This document shows positions 41,437-50,037 of a DNA stretch of 64,000 nt, in pieces. Within the stretch, counting starts at the first letter, position 1. Each line of letters begins with the position of its first letter. The stretch is from positions 1-64,000 of IMG/VR virus record IMGVR_UViG_3300027976_000007, one strand, 5' to 3'. The stretch is from a virus. Made by a program: the position numbers and the translations under genes. A model generated the notes under the pieces. It had not been told where the DNA came from. It was given only the letters and a program-made list of their open reading frames with translations, and did no database searches.

Positions 41437-41940
41437 TTATTTTTTACAAGAATCAATTTCGTCTTGGGTAAAGAATTTTTTCAAGTCAGGGGAGAAATAA
41501 TTAATAGATTTCATTACCTTCATATCGTGAGTTCTGAAGACTACATATCCATAATCTGTTTTAACATAACGGCAAGGTGTTCCTTGTTGTAATGATCTTA
41601 CTCTAACGGTTTCTTCAGCTTCATATAATGTATTGCATATTTTGGATAAATTAGAAGCTTGAACTTCAGCATATCCCGCTTCAATTTTATCCTTTAAACC
41701 AAAAACTAAAGCACCATTCCCTAACCCTACATAAACTATATCTAATATCCCATCAAATATTTTTACTATATCCTTTTCATCAACTGCTTCTTTTAATTCA
41801 TCTAACTCCTCTTGAATAAAATCAATTACAAATTTGGCATCCTTAAGGTCAATGGTAGGGGTTGTTCTGTTTTGCCAACTCTTATTCATAAGTTCATTAA
41901 ACTCTTCTACTTCCGAAATGAAAGGTATCTTATTTTTCAT
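41437..41940 (-). CDS. MazG-like NTP pyrophosphohydrolase
   Basis: About 167 residues from MKNKIPFISEVEEF. FIQEELDELKEAVDEKD and FDGILDIVYVGLGNG give the ExxE...ExxD-type metal site of all-alpha NTP pyrophosphatases; EAGYAEVQASNLSKI follows as in the phosphoribosyl-ATP pyrophosphatase-like branch. Would hydrolyse dNTPs or ppGpp-type alarmones. A longer start at 41979 is possible. Confidence 0.75.
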   Translation of the reverse strand: MKNKIPFISEVEEFNELMNKSWQNRTTPTIDLKDAKFVIDFIQEELDELKEAVDEKDIVKIFDGILDIVYVGLGNGALVFGLKDKIEAGYAEVQASNLSKICNTLYEAEETVRVRSLQQGTPCRYVKTDYGYVVFRTHDMKVMKSINYFSPDLKKFFTQDEIDSCKK

Positions 41941-42020
41941 ATTTATTTCGATATTTGTTTTGGTATTTGTTTTTAACATATTGAAATTTATTATCCATTT
42001 TAATATTCTCGTCTTTCAAC

Positions 42021-42052
42021 ATAATATACATTTTCTTTTTGTAAATTCCAAA
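42021..42052 (-). promoter_or_regulatory. Promoter, relaxed
   Basis: TTTGG, 19 nt, TATATTAT upstream of the pyrophosphohydrolase/polymerase operon. Elements and spacing fit; spacer is AT-rich. Confidence 0.6.
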
Positions 42053-42111
42053 TTATTTTTTTTGATATTCCTAGATATAACACTTTTTATATAAGAATAC
42101 AAATACAGGAA

Positions 42112-42876
42112 TTATCTTGAGGGAGATATTTTCAACATATCAAAAACTTCTTGTTTAGCTGTTTTATTATGGTCTAAAAACACACCACTCCCACAACTGG
42201 TTATCATAGAACTATTAATATCACGAACTCCCCTACATTTCACACAATTATGAGAATTTTCCATTATTACTAAGGTACCCAAATTATTCTCACAAATTTT
42301 ATCTATTGCTTTTTGTATCGCTAGTGTTAAGTCTTCTTGAATACATCCACGAGAGGCAAAATAACTACAAATTCTATTAAGTTTACTTAAACCAATCACC
42401 CTATTATCTTCCCCCCCGGGGATATAAGCGATATGACAATACCCAATTACACTTTCATGATGATGAGAACATTTACTATAAATACCAATATTTTTTTCTA
42501 AAATTATACCTGTATAATTACTAGGGAAACTTGAGATATCACTTAAAAGGTTATATCTTCCCTTAAAAGCATCTTCAACATAAGCTTTGCTTACACGATG
42601 TGGGGTGTTATCAGAATTGGGGTCATTTTCCCAATCTACCCCAAGTGCTGTTAAGAACTTACCATAATGTTTGGCAGCCTCATTTATTATTTCCTCCTTC
42701 TCTTTTTGATTTAAAGAACGACATTCTCCACTCTCAAGCAAATTATGGAGTTGTGTAGAAATACCATTAGCATATCCGGCTTTGGCAATTTCTAACTCTT
42801 GACTGGAGATAGTTTTTTTGGTACTTCCTTCTACACCATTTGCCTTTTTAAGTAATTCAATTTCGTTTTTAATCAT
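42112..42876 (-). CDS. GTP cyclohydrolase I
   Basis: A 254-residue protein. SKCSHHHESVIGYCHIAYIPG (zinc Cys and His), VIGLSKLNRI and SHNCVKCRGV (second zinc Cys) are diagnostic. Converts GTP to dihydroneopterin triphosphate, the first step to preQ0. The N-terminal 60 residues are extra compared with bacterial FolE and look helical. Confidence 0.9.
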   Translation of the reverse strand: MIKNEIELLKKANGVEGSTKKTISSQELEIAKAGYANGISTQLHNLLESGECRSLNQKEKEEIINEAAKHYGKFLTALGVDWENDPNSDNTPHRVSKAYVEDAFKGRYNLLSDISSFPSNYTGIILEKNIGIYSKCSHHHESVIGYCHIAYIPGGEDNRVIGLSKLNRICSYFASRGCIQEDLTLAIQKAIDKICENNLGTLVIMENSHNCVKCRGVRDINSSMITSCGSGVFLDHNKTAKQEVFDMLKISPSR

Positions 42877-42910
42877 AATTTTATTCTCCTTTTATGTTTA
42901 TTTATTTGTA

Positions 42911-42942
42911 TTAATATATGAATTTTATTTACAAAGGCCAAA
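42911..42942 (-). promoter_or_regulatory. Promoter, relaxed
   Basis: TTTGG, 19 nt, TATATTAA, 35 nt upstream of the cyclohydrolase gene. Confidence 0.6.
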
Positions 42943-42981
42943 GTAATGGTGAATTTATATTATGTTTAATTTATTGGGATA

Positions 42982-43527
42982 TTACATCACCGCATATCTT
43001 AATAATCCTCCTCTGAATCCTGTCTGTAGGTATTCCTCAGGATTACTTAGTACCTTTTCTAACATATCACGAATCATTTGTTTTTCCTGTTCATAGGTAA
43101 GTGGGGGTGTATCTATGTATTGTGTGATAGAGGGTGACCATGTTAGAGTAATACTCTTCGAAGGTTCATATGTTTTTGGGTTATAAGTAATAGGTGAAAT
43201 TACACACCCATCTTTAACTGGAGTGTGGATATCTAATGGTGAATACATTTTTGGGGTAAACGATATGGTGTAAACATATCCTACTTTATTTTTGTAGGTT
43301 GGGTTTTCTGAATCTGATAGAATTGTTTCGTCAGCAACCAATAAGGTAATACCATCCTCCAATAATACCGAAGGGGCAGACATCCAAATGATTTTTTCAA
43401 ACTCAAAATGATTAATGAGTTCGGTTTCTGCTAGAATACGTTGTTCTTCCGTTAAGTTGTGAATACCCATTACCTCATAAGGTTCATTAAGTATGGATAA
43501 TAATTTTTGAGTTATACTTACTTTCAT
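42982..43527 (-). CDS. Hypothetical protein, paralog of 48236
   Basis: A 181-residue protein sharing its whole plan with the one at 48236-48781: NLTEEQ, NHFEFEKIIWM, NPTYKNKVGYVYT, PVKDGCV.SP.TYNP and RDMLEKVLSNPEEY. Function unknown. Confidence 0.65.
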   Translation of the reverse strand: MKVSITQKLLSILNEPYEVMGIHNLTEEQRILAETELINHFEFEKIIWMSAPSVLLEDGITLLVADETILSDSENPTYKNKVGYVYTISFTPKMYSPLDIHTPVKDGCVISPITYNPKTYEPSKSITLTWSPSITQYIDTPPLTYEQEKQMIRDMLEKVLSNPEEYLQTGFRGGLLRYAVM

Positions 43528-43534
43528 TTTTCTT

Positions 43535-43757
43535 TTATTTATTTATGTATTTTTCTATTTTATCCAACAATTCTAGTACTTCATCAGGTTCCATTGTTAT
43601 AGCACAACAAAGGTTTATATTTTCTTTTATTTTATCTAAGATATGAAGTATTTCTTGTTTATCCAAAATATTTTTTATTTTTAACCCATCCCTGATTATG
43701 CCCTTCAATTCTTCATATTTAATTTGGAAGTTCTACAACTAAAAGAGGTTTTGTCAT
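43535..43757 (-). pseudogene. Frameshifted small gene
   Basis: Begins MTKPLLVVELPN then stop; one base later the sense continues IKYEELKGIIRDGLKIKNIL to KIEKYINK. A single-base indel near 43720 separates the parts. Function unknown. Confidence 0.5.
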
Positions 43758-43779
43758 TTTATTTTATATTAATTCATCA

Positions 43780-44676
43780 TCAAACCTCTCTCATCTCATC
43801 GAATGCAATTATATGTGGGCGAGGTGAGAATTTATATCCTCTATCCTTACACATATTCATTACAGGACCATAACTTTCAATTAATTGTTCTCTAGTAGCT
43901 CCGGCGGGCATCATCCATGTCTTAGACTTAACCATATTATGAATTCCTTCAAGATCAAACCTAACATAAGAATTAATATATTTGGGGGATGATAAGAGGC
44001 CGGTAGATAACCTTTCTAAAAAATCTTCAACTTCTCCCATTATCGTGAGGTCCTTATCAATTACGGGCTTTATATGGTAATCGTGATGGTAGTTGATAGA
44101 ATCGATTATATTCGCGTAATTTAGACGGAACTTATTATGTTGTTTAACCATCCTTTCATCTACTATAGCCCCCAATGGAGTTTTTTCTCCTTTTATAGGT
44201 ATAGAATTAGAAAATTTAGGACTAATAGATAATAAGTTTATAGGGTGATCTGTTTCTAGGAAATGAGACCCTTCAGTTTCCATAGTTATAAATATTTTGT
44301 TTTGGTAAGCAAAATGAGTAAGTTCATTTACTAAGGAAGGATGCATTGAAGGTGAACCTCCAGTTAACATCATCTCTTTTATATGAGGGTTAGATTTATA
44401 CATATCAATTATTGATTGAAAATTATGCGTACCCTTTTCTGGGTGGATAGAGGTATACCAGCTATCGCACCATCCACCTTCCCCAAAAAAACATCTGTGG
44501 GTGCATCCAGTGGTTCTGATTACTATGGTAGGATAACCTGCTCTAGACCCTTCTGACTGGATTGCTGTGTAAACTTCTAAGATAGGTAAAACCTTATCAT
44601 AATCTTCTATACGGTCTAATTTTTTATGTTCCATAATTTTTCTGATATTTTCTTCTGGGATTTCAATTTTCTTCAT
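43780..44676 (-). CDS. 7-carboxy-7-deazaguanine synthase (QueE-like)
   Basis: A 298-residue radical SAM protein started at MKKIEIPEENIRKI (the longer frame overlaps queD). YTAIQSEGSRAGYPTIVIRT is the QueE start; the cluster motif is C-x3-C-x7-C (CTHRCFFGEGGWC), with an insertion compared with the usual spacing; MLTGGSPSMHP is the GGE-like SAM motif. Makes CDG from carboxytetrahydropterin. Confidence 0.85.
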   Translation of the reverse strand: MKKIEIPEENIRKIMEHKKLDRIEDYDKVLPILEVYTAIQSEGSRAGYPTIVIRTTGCTHRCFFGEGGWCDSWYTSIHPEKGTHNFQSIIDMYKSNPHIKEMMLTGGSPSMHPSLVNELTHFAYQNKIFITMETEGSHFLETDHPINLLSISPKFSNSIPIKGEKTPLGAIVDERMVKQHNKFRLNYANIIDSINYHHDYHIKPVIDKDLTIMGEVEDFLERLSTGLLSSPKYINSYVRFDLEGIHNMVKSKTWMMPAGATREQLIESYGPVMNMCKDRGYKFSPRPHIIAFDEMREV

Positions 44677-45142
44677 ATATCCCTGAATTTTTGCTGTTTT
44701 CGAATACTTCCACTTTAATAGCTTTACATCTATTAGCATCTATTTTTGAAAAAACATCATTGAATTTTTCTAATATAAATTTAGCTAAATATTCGGCACC
44801 CATCTTTTCCATAAAATGCACTTTACATATTCCTTCCATAGCCATAGTTTCGAATAAATCCCTATAAGGATCATCTTTTTCAACTAGTAAAGTATGGTCC
44901 AATAAACCATCTAACCAATTTTTTAAACCATTACCTTCAGGTTGAGCCTTAAATGAACCAAAATCAACTATCCAATTCATAGAGTCAAGCTGTTTATCTA
45001 TTTCAGGTTCATTAGAAGCAAACCAAACCTTCACCTCAAAGGAGTACCCATGAAGCAATTGACAATGTGAATGTTTGGCCTTCCATTGTCTTATAGCTAT
45101 TGAAAAATTATCGAATTTCTTAGTTGAAATATATCTTGGCAT
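44663..45142 (-). CDS. 6-carboxytetrahydropterin synthase (QueD-like)
   Basis: A 159-residue protein. HSHCQLLHGYSFEVKVW holds the catalytic Cys and zinc His residues, WIVDFGSFK and LDHTLLV follow as in QueD. Uses the FolE product; precedes queE with a 14-nt overlap. Confidence 0.88.
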   Translation of the reverse strand: MPRYISTKKFDNFSIAIRQWKAKHSHCQLLHGYSFEVKVWFASNEPEIDKQLDSMNWIVDFGSFKAQPEGNGLKNWLDGLLDHTLLVEKDDPYRDLFETMAMEGICKVHFMEKMGAEYLAKFILEKFNDVFSKIDANRCKAIKVEVFENSKNSGIYEEN

Positions 45143-45160
45143 TTGTTTTGTTTTTAAATA

Positions 45161-45346
45161 TTAATATGTTATAGTGAAAGGATTATAAGGATTAGTAGGA
45201 GGATTATAAGGGATATTATAAGGATAAAAGAGATTTATCCTACTAGATTCGATTTCAGCTTTCAACAATATAACAGCCTCTTGAGGTGTTATAGAGTTTT
45301 GTTTAAGTAGTTTTTCTACTATGGAAGTTATTGTATCATTATTCAT
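45161..45346 (-). CDS. Small protein with Tyr-Asn-Pro tail
   Basis: A 61-residue protein: N-terminal helix and a C-terminal repetitive YNP-rich tail. Its start overlaps the last codons of the gene at 45339. Function unknown. Confidence 0.5.
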   Translation of the reverse strand: MNNDTITSIVEKLLKQNSITPQEAVILLKAEIESSRINLFYPYNIPYNPPTNPYNPFTITY

Positions 45347-46196
45347 TGTTGTAAAAATTTAATACATTGTTTTTGATAACATTACTTATATAAAATCCTT
45401 TATCTACTAACTTTGTTGATCTAGCTTTATTAGCACTAGGTAACGCCTTTAATTGTAATAATGTTAAATGGGATTCATCAATAAATAAATTTGGTTTGGA
45501 TTTTTTGAAATAATCTGTTAAATAAAAATCTCCTAATTTTTCCCCTAAAAGTGCAATCACATCAGTATTGTAATATTCACTATCTGAAGGTAACAACATA
45601 TTAATGGTATGATCTATATGATTTTCTAATCGTTCAGCTTCTTCCAATCTACCTTCCCTATTAAAATCTCTAACTTGTTTAACCATCTCTTCATTCAATC
45701 TCCTGATGATGAAACTTTTATGTTCAGTAATTAACTCTGGCAATTGTTTTTCAAAAGTTGGAAATAAAATAGTACTGGAGCATATTAAAATAGCTTTATC
45801 GGAATAATCTAAGAAATCTTTAACTGCGTAACGTAAATCCTTATTTTCTTGATTAACAACTACTGTACCTCCTACTTTCTTATTAAGAATGTTGTGAAAA
45901 TATGGTGGTATATAAATATCATAGTTAGATACATAATATCCAACAAAGTTATCGGGGAACATTGCTACTAATTCATTATATAGCTGATATGCTAATACCT
46001 TATTAGGTGCTAAAACACTCGCGGGTTTATTTTCTCTATCGATAACATTCCCTAATACAAATGTTTTTCCTGAACCTGTTATTCCTTTTAAAGTTTGTTG
46101 TTTGTACTTACCAATTCCATCTAATAAACCATCAATTGAATTATATTGATCTTTAGTAGGAGTGAAATCGGATTTTAAATTAAATCCATTTTGCAT
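45339..46196 (-). CDS. UvrB-like helicase, N-terminal half
   Basis: A 285-residue protein. Walker A GITGSGKT (38-45), PNKVLAYQLYNEL, VSNYDIYIPPYF (the UvrB YD-Y-PEAY region) and DESH (240-243). It ends at KARSTKLVDKGF..VLNF followed by YNNE, exactly where the second RecA domain should begin; that domain is encoded separately at 49396, upstream in transcription. The four last residues appear to be the tail of a thioredoxin gene. Confidence 0.85.
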   Translation of the reverse strand: MQNGFNLKSDFTPTKDQYNSIDGLLDGIGKYKQQTLKGITGSGKTFVLGNVIDRENKPASVLAPNKVLAYQLYNELVAMFPDNFVGYYVSNYDIYIPPYFHNILNKKVGGTVVVNQENKDLRYAVKDFLDYSDKAILICSSTILFPTFEKQLPELITEHKSFIIRRLNEEMVKQVRDFNREGRLEEAERLENHIDHTINMLLPSDSEYYNTDVIALLGEKLGDFYLTDYFKKSKPNLFIDESHLTLLQLKALPSANKARSTKLVDKGFYISNVIKNNVLNFYNNE

Positions 46197-46237
46197 AACT
46201 CTTATTTTTAAATTAACGTGGCTTCCTTACCAACACG

Positions 46238-46269
46238 TAAAGATACGAAAGATAGCTCGGGTATCCAAA
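46238..46269 (-). promoter_or_regulatory. Promoter, class 2
   Basis: TTTGG, 19 nt, TATCTTTA. The spacer (ATACCCGAG...TTTCG) differs from class 1 and is shared with 47247, 48868 and 49285, all in the inserted segment. Drives the UvrB N-half. Confidence 0.75.
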
Positions 46270-46419
46270 TTTTTATACCATTATAGTTTAAGTAGGCAAC
46301 TCTATTTACCTTTATTTAATTTATATAGTTCATTGTATATACCTGCAAGCAGGATATAAAGGGGTAAAAATATAACCCATAGGTCTAGTGGAGTCATAAT
46401 ATTAATTTATTTAGTTTAA

Positions 46420-46974
46420 TTATTTTAACGAGCTTCTGTATCTGTAATGTAAACACTGAATATCACCCCCGCATAAGGTTCCGTAGGTAACAAATTGTTT
46501 ACCATCAACTATAGCATTTACTTCAGCACCATCATTCCCCTTTCTAATTACGATATCACTTGCAATCATGTCATTGGTTAAGTGTTTTGCTAAAGCACGT
46601 TGTAACTTAAACATATTTACTGATATAAAGGTCTCCATATATTTTTCCTCCCAATTAGGACGTAACTGGTTCTCTAAGGTAGATATGTAATATGTTAAAT
46701 TGCCATTGTTTCTAATTGCCTTATATGCATCCTTTTCGATATATTGTTCAGGTAAGTCATAACTGGTACCACTCCAAGTCCTATGTTCGGTCATATAAAC
46801 AAACCTCTTTATACCTGTATACTGACATGCAACGCCATATCTTATTACTTCCCCATTCTCCTTAACCCATTCCTGGTGCTTAGTAAAATCAGCTTTCATG
46901 TCATTGACCTGCTTGGTAGCTAAATCTGTAACAATAACTTTAGCCTCTTCTGAAATTTTATCTAATGCGTTCAT
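46420..46974 (-). CDS. Hypothetical protein
   Basis: A 184-residue protein with a helical start and a strand-rich end (GKQFVTYGTLCGGDIQCLHY). No family recognised. Located in the inserted segment. Confidence 0.6.
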   Translation of the reverse strand: MNALDKISEEAKVIVTDLATKQVNDMKADFTKHQEWVKENGEVIRYGVACQYTGIKRFVYMTEHRTWSGTSYDLPEQYIEKDAYKAIRNNGNLTYYISTLENQLRPNWEEKYMETFISVNMFKLQRALAKHLTNDMIASDIVIRKGNDGAEVNAIVDGKQFVTYGTLCGGDIQCLHYRYRSSLK

Positions 46975-46979
46975 AACCT

Positions 46980-47198
46980 TTATTTTACAACACCAATTAC
47001 TCTATATTTCTCACTGTATCTTGTTTTGGTACAATCCCATACCATAACCTTACATTCAACTTTTTTCCCAAAATATTCTCTAACATCGGTAAATTTATCT
47101 TCATTAATTAGTATCGAATCACCTATTTCTACATCTAGGAAATAGAATATACACTCCATAAACTCCTCCATTATTACTCTTCCAAATATAGTCTCCAT
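46980..47198 (-). CDS. Small hypothetical protein
   Basis: A 72-residue protein with an acidic, hydrophobic N-terminus and strand-rich C-terminus (CKVMVWDCTKTRYSEKYRVI). Start could be MEEFMECIF. Confidence 0.5.
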   Translation of the reverse strand: METIFGRVIMEEFMECIFYFLDVEIGDSILINEDKFTDVREYFGKKVECKVMVWDCTKTRYSEKYRVIGVVK

Positions 47199-47246
47199 AA
47201 CCTTTATTTTTAATTATAATATGGGCTTCTTGCCCTTATTTATGCG

Positions 47247-47278
47247 TAAATATACGAAAGCTTTTTCGGGTATCCAAG
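47247..47278 (-). promoter_or_regulatory. Promoter, class 2
   Basis: CTTGG, 19 nt, TATATTTA with the CCCGAAAAAGCTTTCG spacer. Confidence 0.7.
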
Positions 47279-47301
47279 CTTCCTGTGCATTACTGTTAAT
47301 C

Positions 47302-47844
47302 TCATTCAGATAAAAATTCACCAAATAATTGCATATATCTCCCTTCCTCTATCTCATTTTCAAAATATTTATTTGATGGTGTTTTAATAGAAAAATCATC
47401 TCCATCAATAGAGAATACTGCTTTTTTATAACCTTTTACATATAAATCGTATCTACCATCTCCTTTATCTATAAATTTATTATATTTAGGGTTTGATTTA
47501 TGGATTCCTTGTGCTTTTACATTTTTATAACCAAAAATCTTATCCATCAACATTTTCCAAGCATCACCATGTGGTTTGGGATCACATCCAGCCGTTTCCG
47601 GTCCTAATTTAAAATAATGATGGTCATAAGCGTGACAAAGCTCATGTGCAATGGTATCTTTTTCCAATTCTGTATCCAATATAAAGGATGATAAACTGAT
47701 TAAATAATGATTTGGTCCTATATACTTACAATGTCCAAATTTAGATTTTGCCTTTGTAGATACTTCATATTTAATCTTAAGCTTCTCAACACCTAAATCA
47801 TTTGATATTTTAGTGTTTAAATTTTCTAATAATTTATTCTCCAT
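47302..47844 (-). CDS. SprT-like metalloprotease
   Basis: A 180-residue protein. FGHCKYIGPNHYLISLSSF, DTIAHELCHAYDHH (HExxH zinc site) and KPHGDAWKMLM match the SprT/Spartan catalytic domain. Such proteins act on proteins bound to DNA; the phage role is unknown. Partial copies of the same gene occur at 48865 and 49334. Confidence 0.8.
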   Translation of the reverse strand: MENKLLENLNTKISNDLGVEKLKIKYEVSTKAKSKFGHCKYIGPNHYLISLSSFILDTELEKDTIAHELCHAYDHHYFKLGPETAGCDPKPHGDAWKMLMDKIFGYKNVKAQGIHKSNPKYNKFIDKGDGRYDLYVKGYKKAVFSIDGDDFSIKTPSNKYFENEIEEGRYMQLFGEFLSE

Positions 47845-47903
47845 CTTGATTTATATAAACTATGTTAATAAGTGTGCTACTTCCCAGACTTTTTTCAATT
47901 TTC

Positions 47904-48179
47904 TTATTTTGAAATTTCATCTACATCTACATTAATGTGTATTCCTAACTCCTTTAATTGTTCCGGTGATAATGGTTTTACGAGTGAGGGTTGATGTTGT
48001 TTAGGATATTCTCTTTTTAGTGGATCTTTCTTAAAGAAAAATCCTGTTATATCCGCATATCGAAGAAGTTCTTTATCTCCCTCTATAATGGTATTTCCTG
48101 ATTTTGCTTTAAGCATTACAATCTTAAATCCTAATTTATTTGTAAGCCATTTGATAAATAGTAAAGATAATCTTTCCAT
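47904..48179 (-). CDS. Hypothetical protein
   Basis: A 91-residue protein with an amphipathic start and a Pro/Lys-rich middle. No family recognised. Confidence 0.5.
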   Translation of the reverse strand: MERLSLLFIKWLTNKLGFKIVMLKAKSGNTIIEGDKELLRYADITGFFFKKDPLKREYPKQHQPSLVKPLSPEQLKELGIHINVDVDEISK

Positions 48180-48235
48180 AACTTTTATTTTTAAAATTTA
48201 TAATTTTTATATGTTAGTTTATTAATCTTATATCA

Positions 48236-48781
48236 TTATACAGCTGCAAATCTTACTATGCATCCTGTATGTTCAACTGGTCTATACTCTTCAGGATTAT
48301 CCAATACTTTTTCTAACATATCACGAATCATTTGTTTATCATCTTCATATGTTCTTTGTGGAGCCTCAATATCTTGAGGAAAGTCAGGTGACCAAGTTAG
48401 AGTAATACTTTGTTTAGGTTTATATGTTTCTGGATTGTAAGTGGTGGGGGCAAATACACATCCATCTTTTACTGGGGTATATATTGTATCCGACTCATAC
48501 ATTTTTGGAGTAAACATTAAAGTATAGATGTATCCTACTTTATGTTTATAAGTTGGGTTATCTGTATCTGATATTTTTATTGATTTTATAACAATTGGGG
48601 TTGATTTATCTTCTGTTAGTCCACCCTGAGATTTCATCCAAACAATTTTATCGAATTCAAAGTGTTTAATAAGTTCTGCCTCTACTTGTATGAGTTGTTC
48701 TTCGGTTAAGTTGTTAATACTCAAGGCGTCCATAGAGTAACCGCAAATATCTACTAGTTTTTCTGTTAAATTTGATTTCAT
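48236..48781 (-). CDS. Hypothetical protein, paralog of 42982
   Basis: A 181-residue protein, same plan as the one at 42982-43527 (KHFEFDKIVWM, NPTYKHKVGYIYT, PVKDGCVFAPTTYNP, MIRDMLEKVLDNPEEY). One paralog lies in the inserted segment, the other outside. Function unknown. Confidence 0.65.
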   Translation of the reverse strand: MKSNLTEKLVDICGYSMDALSINNLTEEQLIQVEAELIKHFEFDKIVWMKSQGGLTEDKSTPIVIKSIKISDTDNPTYKHKVGYIYTLMFTPKMYESDTIYTPVKDGCVFAPTTYNPETYKPKQSITLTWSPDFPQDIEAPQRTYEDDKQMIRDMLEKVLDNPEEYRPVEHTGCIVRFAAV

Positions 48782-48856
48782 GATTTCATGATTTCATGAT
48801 TTTATTATTTTTATTATTTTTATTATTTTTATTATTTTTATTATTTTTATTATTTT
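48782..48856. repeat. Simple repeats in a gene leader
   Basis: Three TGATTTCA-type 8-nt units are followed by about six copies of the 9-nt unit TTATTATTT, between a promoter and the start codon at 48781. Length changes here could tune expression. Confidence 0.8.
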
Positions 48857-48864
48857 AAAATATA

Positions 48865-48996
48865 CTATAAATGTACGAAAGATAATCCGAGTAACCAAAC
48901 CTCCCTTGTAGATACCTCGTATTTAATCTTAAGTTTCTCAACACCTAAATCATCTGAGATTTTAGTGTTTAATTTTTCCAGTAATATATTTTTCAT
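48865..48996 (-). pseudogene. SprT-like N-terminal fragment
   Basis: Encodes MKNILLEKLNTKISDDLGVE through KIKYEVST, nearly the same as the start of the intact gene at 47302, then runs into the promoter and stops. No catalytic domain. Confidence 0.7.
48868..48899 (-). promoter_or_regulatory. Promoter, class 2
   Basis: TTTGG, 19 nt, TACATTTA with a TTTCG end to the spacer. Drives the gene at 48236 through the repeat leader. Confidence 0.7.
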
Positions 48997-49010
48997 TTTC
49001 TTTTATTTAC

Positions 49011-49235
49011 TTAATCCCTAATAATAAATTCATCACCTACAATACAATCTCCATTATCAATAAAATGTAAAATTTTATTTTTCAAACCATCACTTTTATT
49101 ATCACATTCTATAATCTCTTTAGTTAATAAATTCTGAACAACACAACTTTCAACATAACTAGAATGTGTACAATTAAAATGTCCCTTTACTTCTTCTATT
49201 ACATTTTTTACTTCTAATACTTTAAATCTTTCCAT
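49011..49235 (-). CDS. Small hypothetical protein
   Basis: A 74-residue protein with two Cys and one His (GHFNCTHSSYVESCV). It occupies a position like that of 46980, between SprT-like sequences. Function unknown. Confidence 0.5.
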   Translation of the reverse strand: MERFKVLEVKNVIEEVKGHFNCTHSSYVESCVVQNLLTKEIIECDNKSDGLKNKILHFIDNGDCIVGDEFIIRD

Positions 49236-49284
49236 AACTTTTATTTTTTAATTATCAATTGGGCTTCTAACCCCTCTTACCCTA

Positions 49285-49316
49285 TGAAGATACGAACCCT
49301 ATTTGAGGTAGTCAAG
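49285..49316 (-). promoter_or_regulatory. Promoter, class 2, weak
   Basis: CTTGA, 19 nt, TATCTTCA. Most divergent of the class but at the expected place and spacing, with TTCG before the -7 element. Confidence 0.55.
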
Positions 49317-49333
49317 CTTCCGGTGTATTACTG

Positions 49334-49372
49334 TTAGATTTTATCAAACAAAAATTCACTAAATAGTTACCC
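49334..49372 (-). pseudogene. SprT-like C-terminal scrap
   Basis: Encodes LFSEFLFDKI and a stop, aligning with the end of the SprT-like protein (LFGEFLSE), and the flanking nucleotides match those after 47302. With 48865 it shows a second, mostly deleted copy. Confidence 0.5.
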
Positions 49373-49395
49373 ACTTCAATAAAAAATACTAATTT

Positions 49396-50037
49396 TTAAA
49401 TACTACCTATTAAACTTAATTGTTTTTCCCTCCTATATTCAATCTCTTCAATTGCTCCCTCTAATGAAGATGATATATGATTACAACACATAAAAACTTC
49501 TCCATTTGTATTTCTAGCAGCTCTACCTGATACTTGAATTAAACATGATTTAGTACGTAGAAAATTATTTCTACTAGCTTGCTCAACAATAACTAAGGAA
49601 CATTGTTTTACATCAATCCCCTCACGTAACATATTAATACCAATAATAACATTAATTTTACCACTACGTAAATCTCTTAAAATCTCTTTACGTTTATTTT
49701 GTTTTATTTTGAAATGTATAACTTCACTATCAATATTATTGTATGAGAGTAAAATATGAATATCATTAACTGATCTTCTAGATATACAGTTTATAAAAAC
49801 AGTTTCACCTTTTTTTACTATATTTTTAATATCATTAATCATAACATTACTTCCAAAATAATCCCCCTCCTTAAGAGTTAATTTAGGATCTACTATATTA
49901 TTAGGACGGGTTAATAATTCCGAAATATATTCACTATTTTCTAATTCAAATTTTGATGGAGTAGCGGACATATAAGTTATTGTGTTTACTCTATCTTTTA
50001 AATCATCAAAATTTAATATTTGTTCTTTATTTAACAT
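49396..50037 (-). CDS. UvrB-like helicase, C-terminal half
   Basis: A 213-residue frame. ITYMSATPSKFELEN, RRSVNDIHILL, REGIDVKQCSLVIVEQA and LIQVSGRAARN are the motifs of the second RecA domain of UvrB (motifs IV-VI). The UvrC-binding tail of UvrB is absent. The frame is open further upstream and joined to a thioredoxin domain (to 50240); the first ATG used here lies in the thioredoxin C-terminus. Confidence 0.8.
   Translation of the reverse strand: MLNKEQILNFDDLKDRVNTITYMSATPSKFELENSEYISELLTRPNNIVDPKLTLKEGDYFGSNVMINDIKNIVKKGETVFINCISRRSVNDIHILLSYNNIDSEVIHFKIKQNKRKEILRDLRSGKINVIIGINMLREGIDVKQCSLVIVEQASRNNFLRTKSCLIQVSGRAARNTNGEVFMCCNHISSSLEGAIEEIEYRREKQLSLIGSI

Noticed and set aside
41941-41979. 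Upstream start of the pyrophosphohydrolase
   Set aside because: The added residues are low-complexity (KTNTKTNIEIN) and the conserved domain starts after the internal Met.
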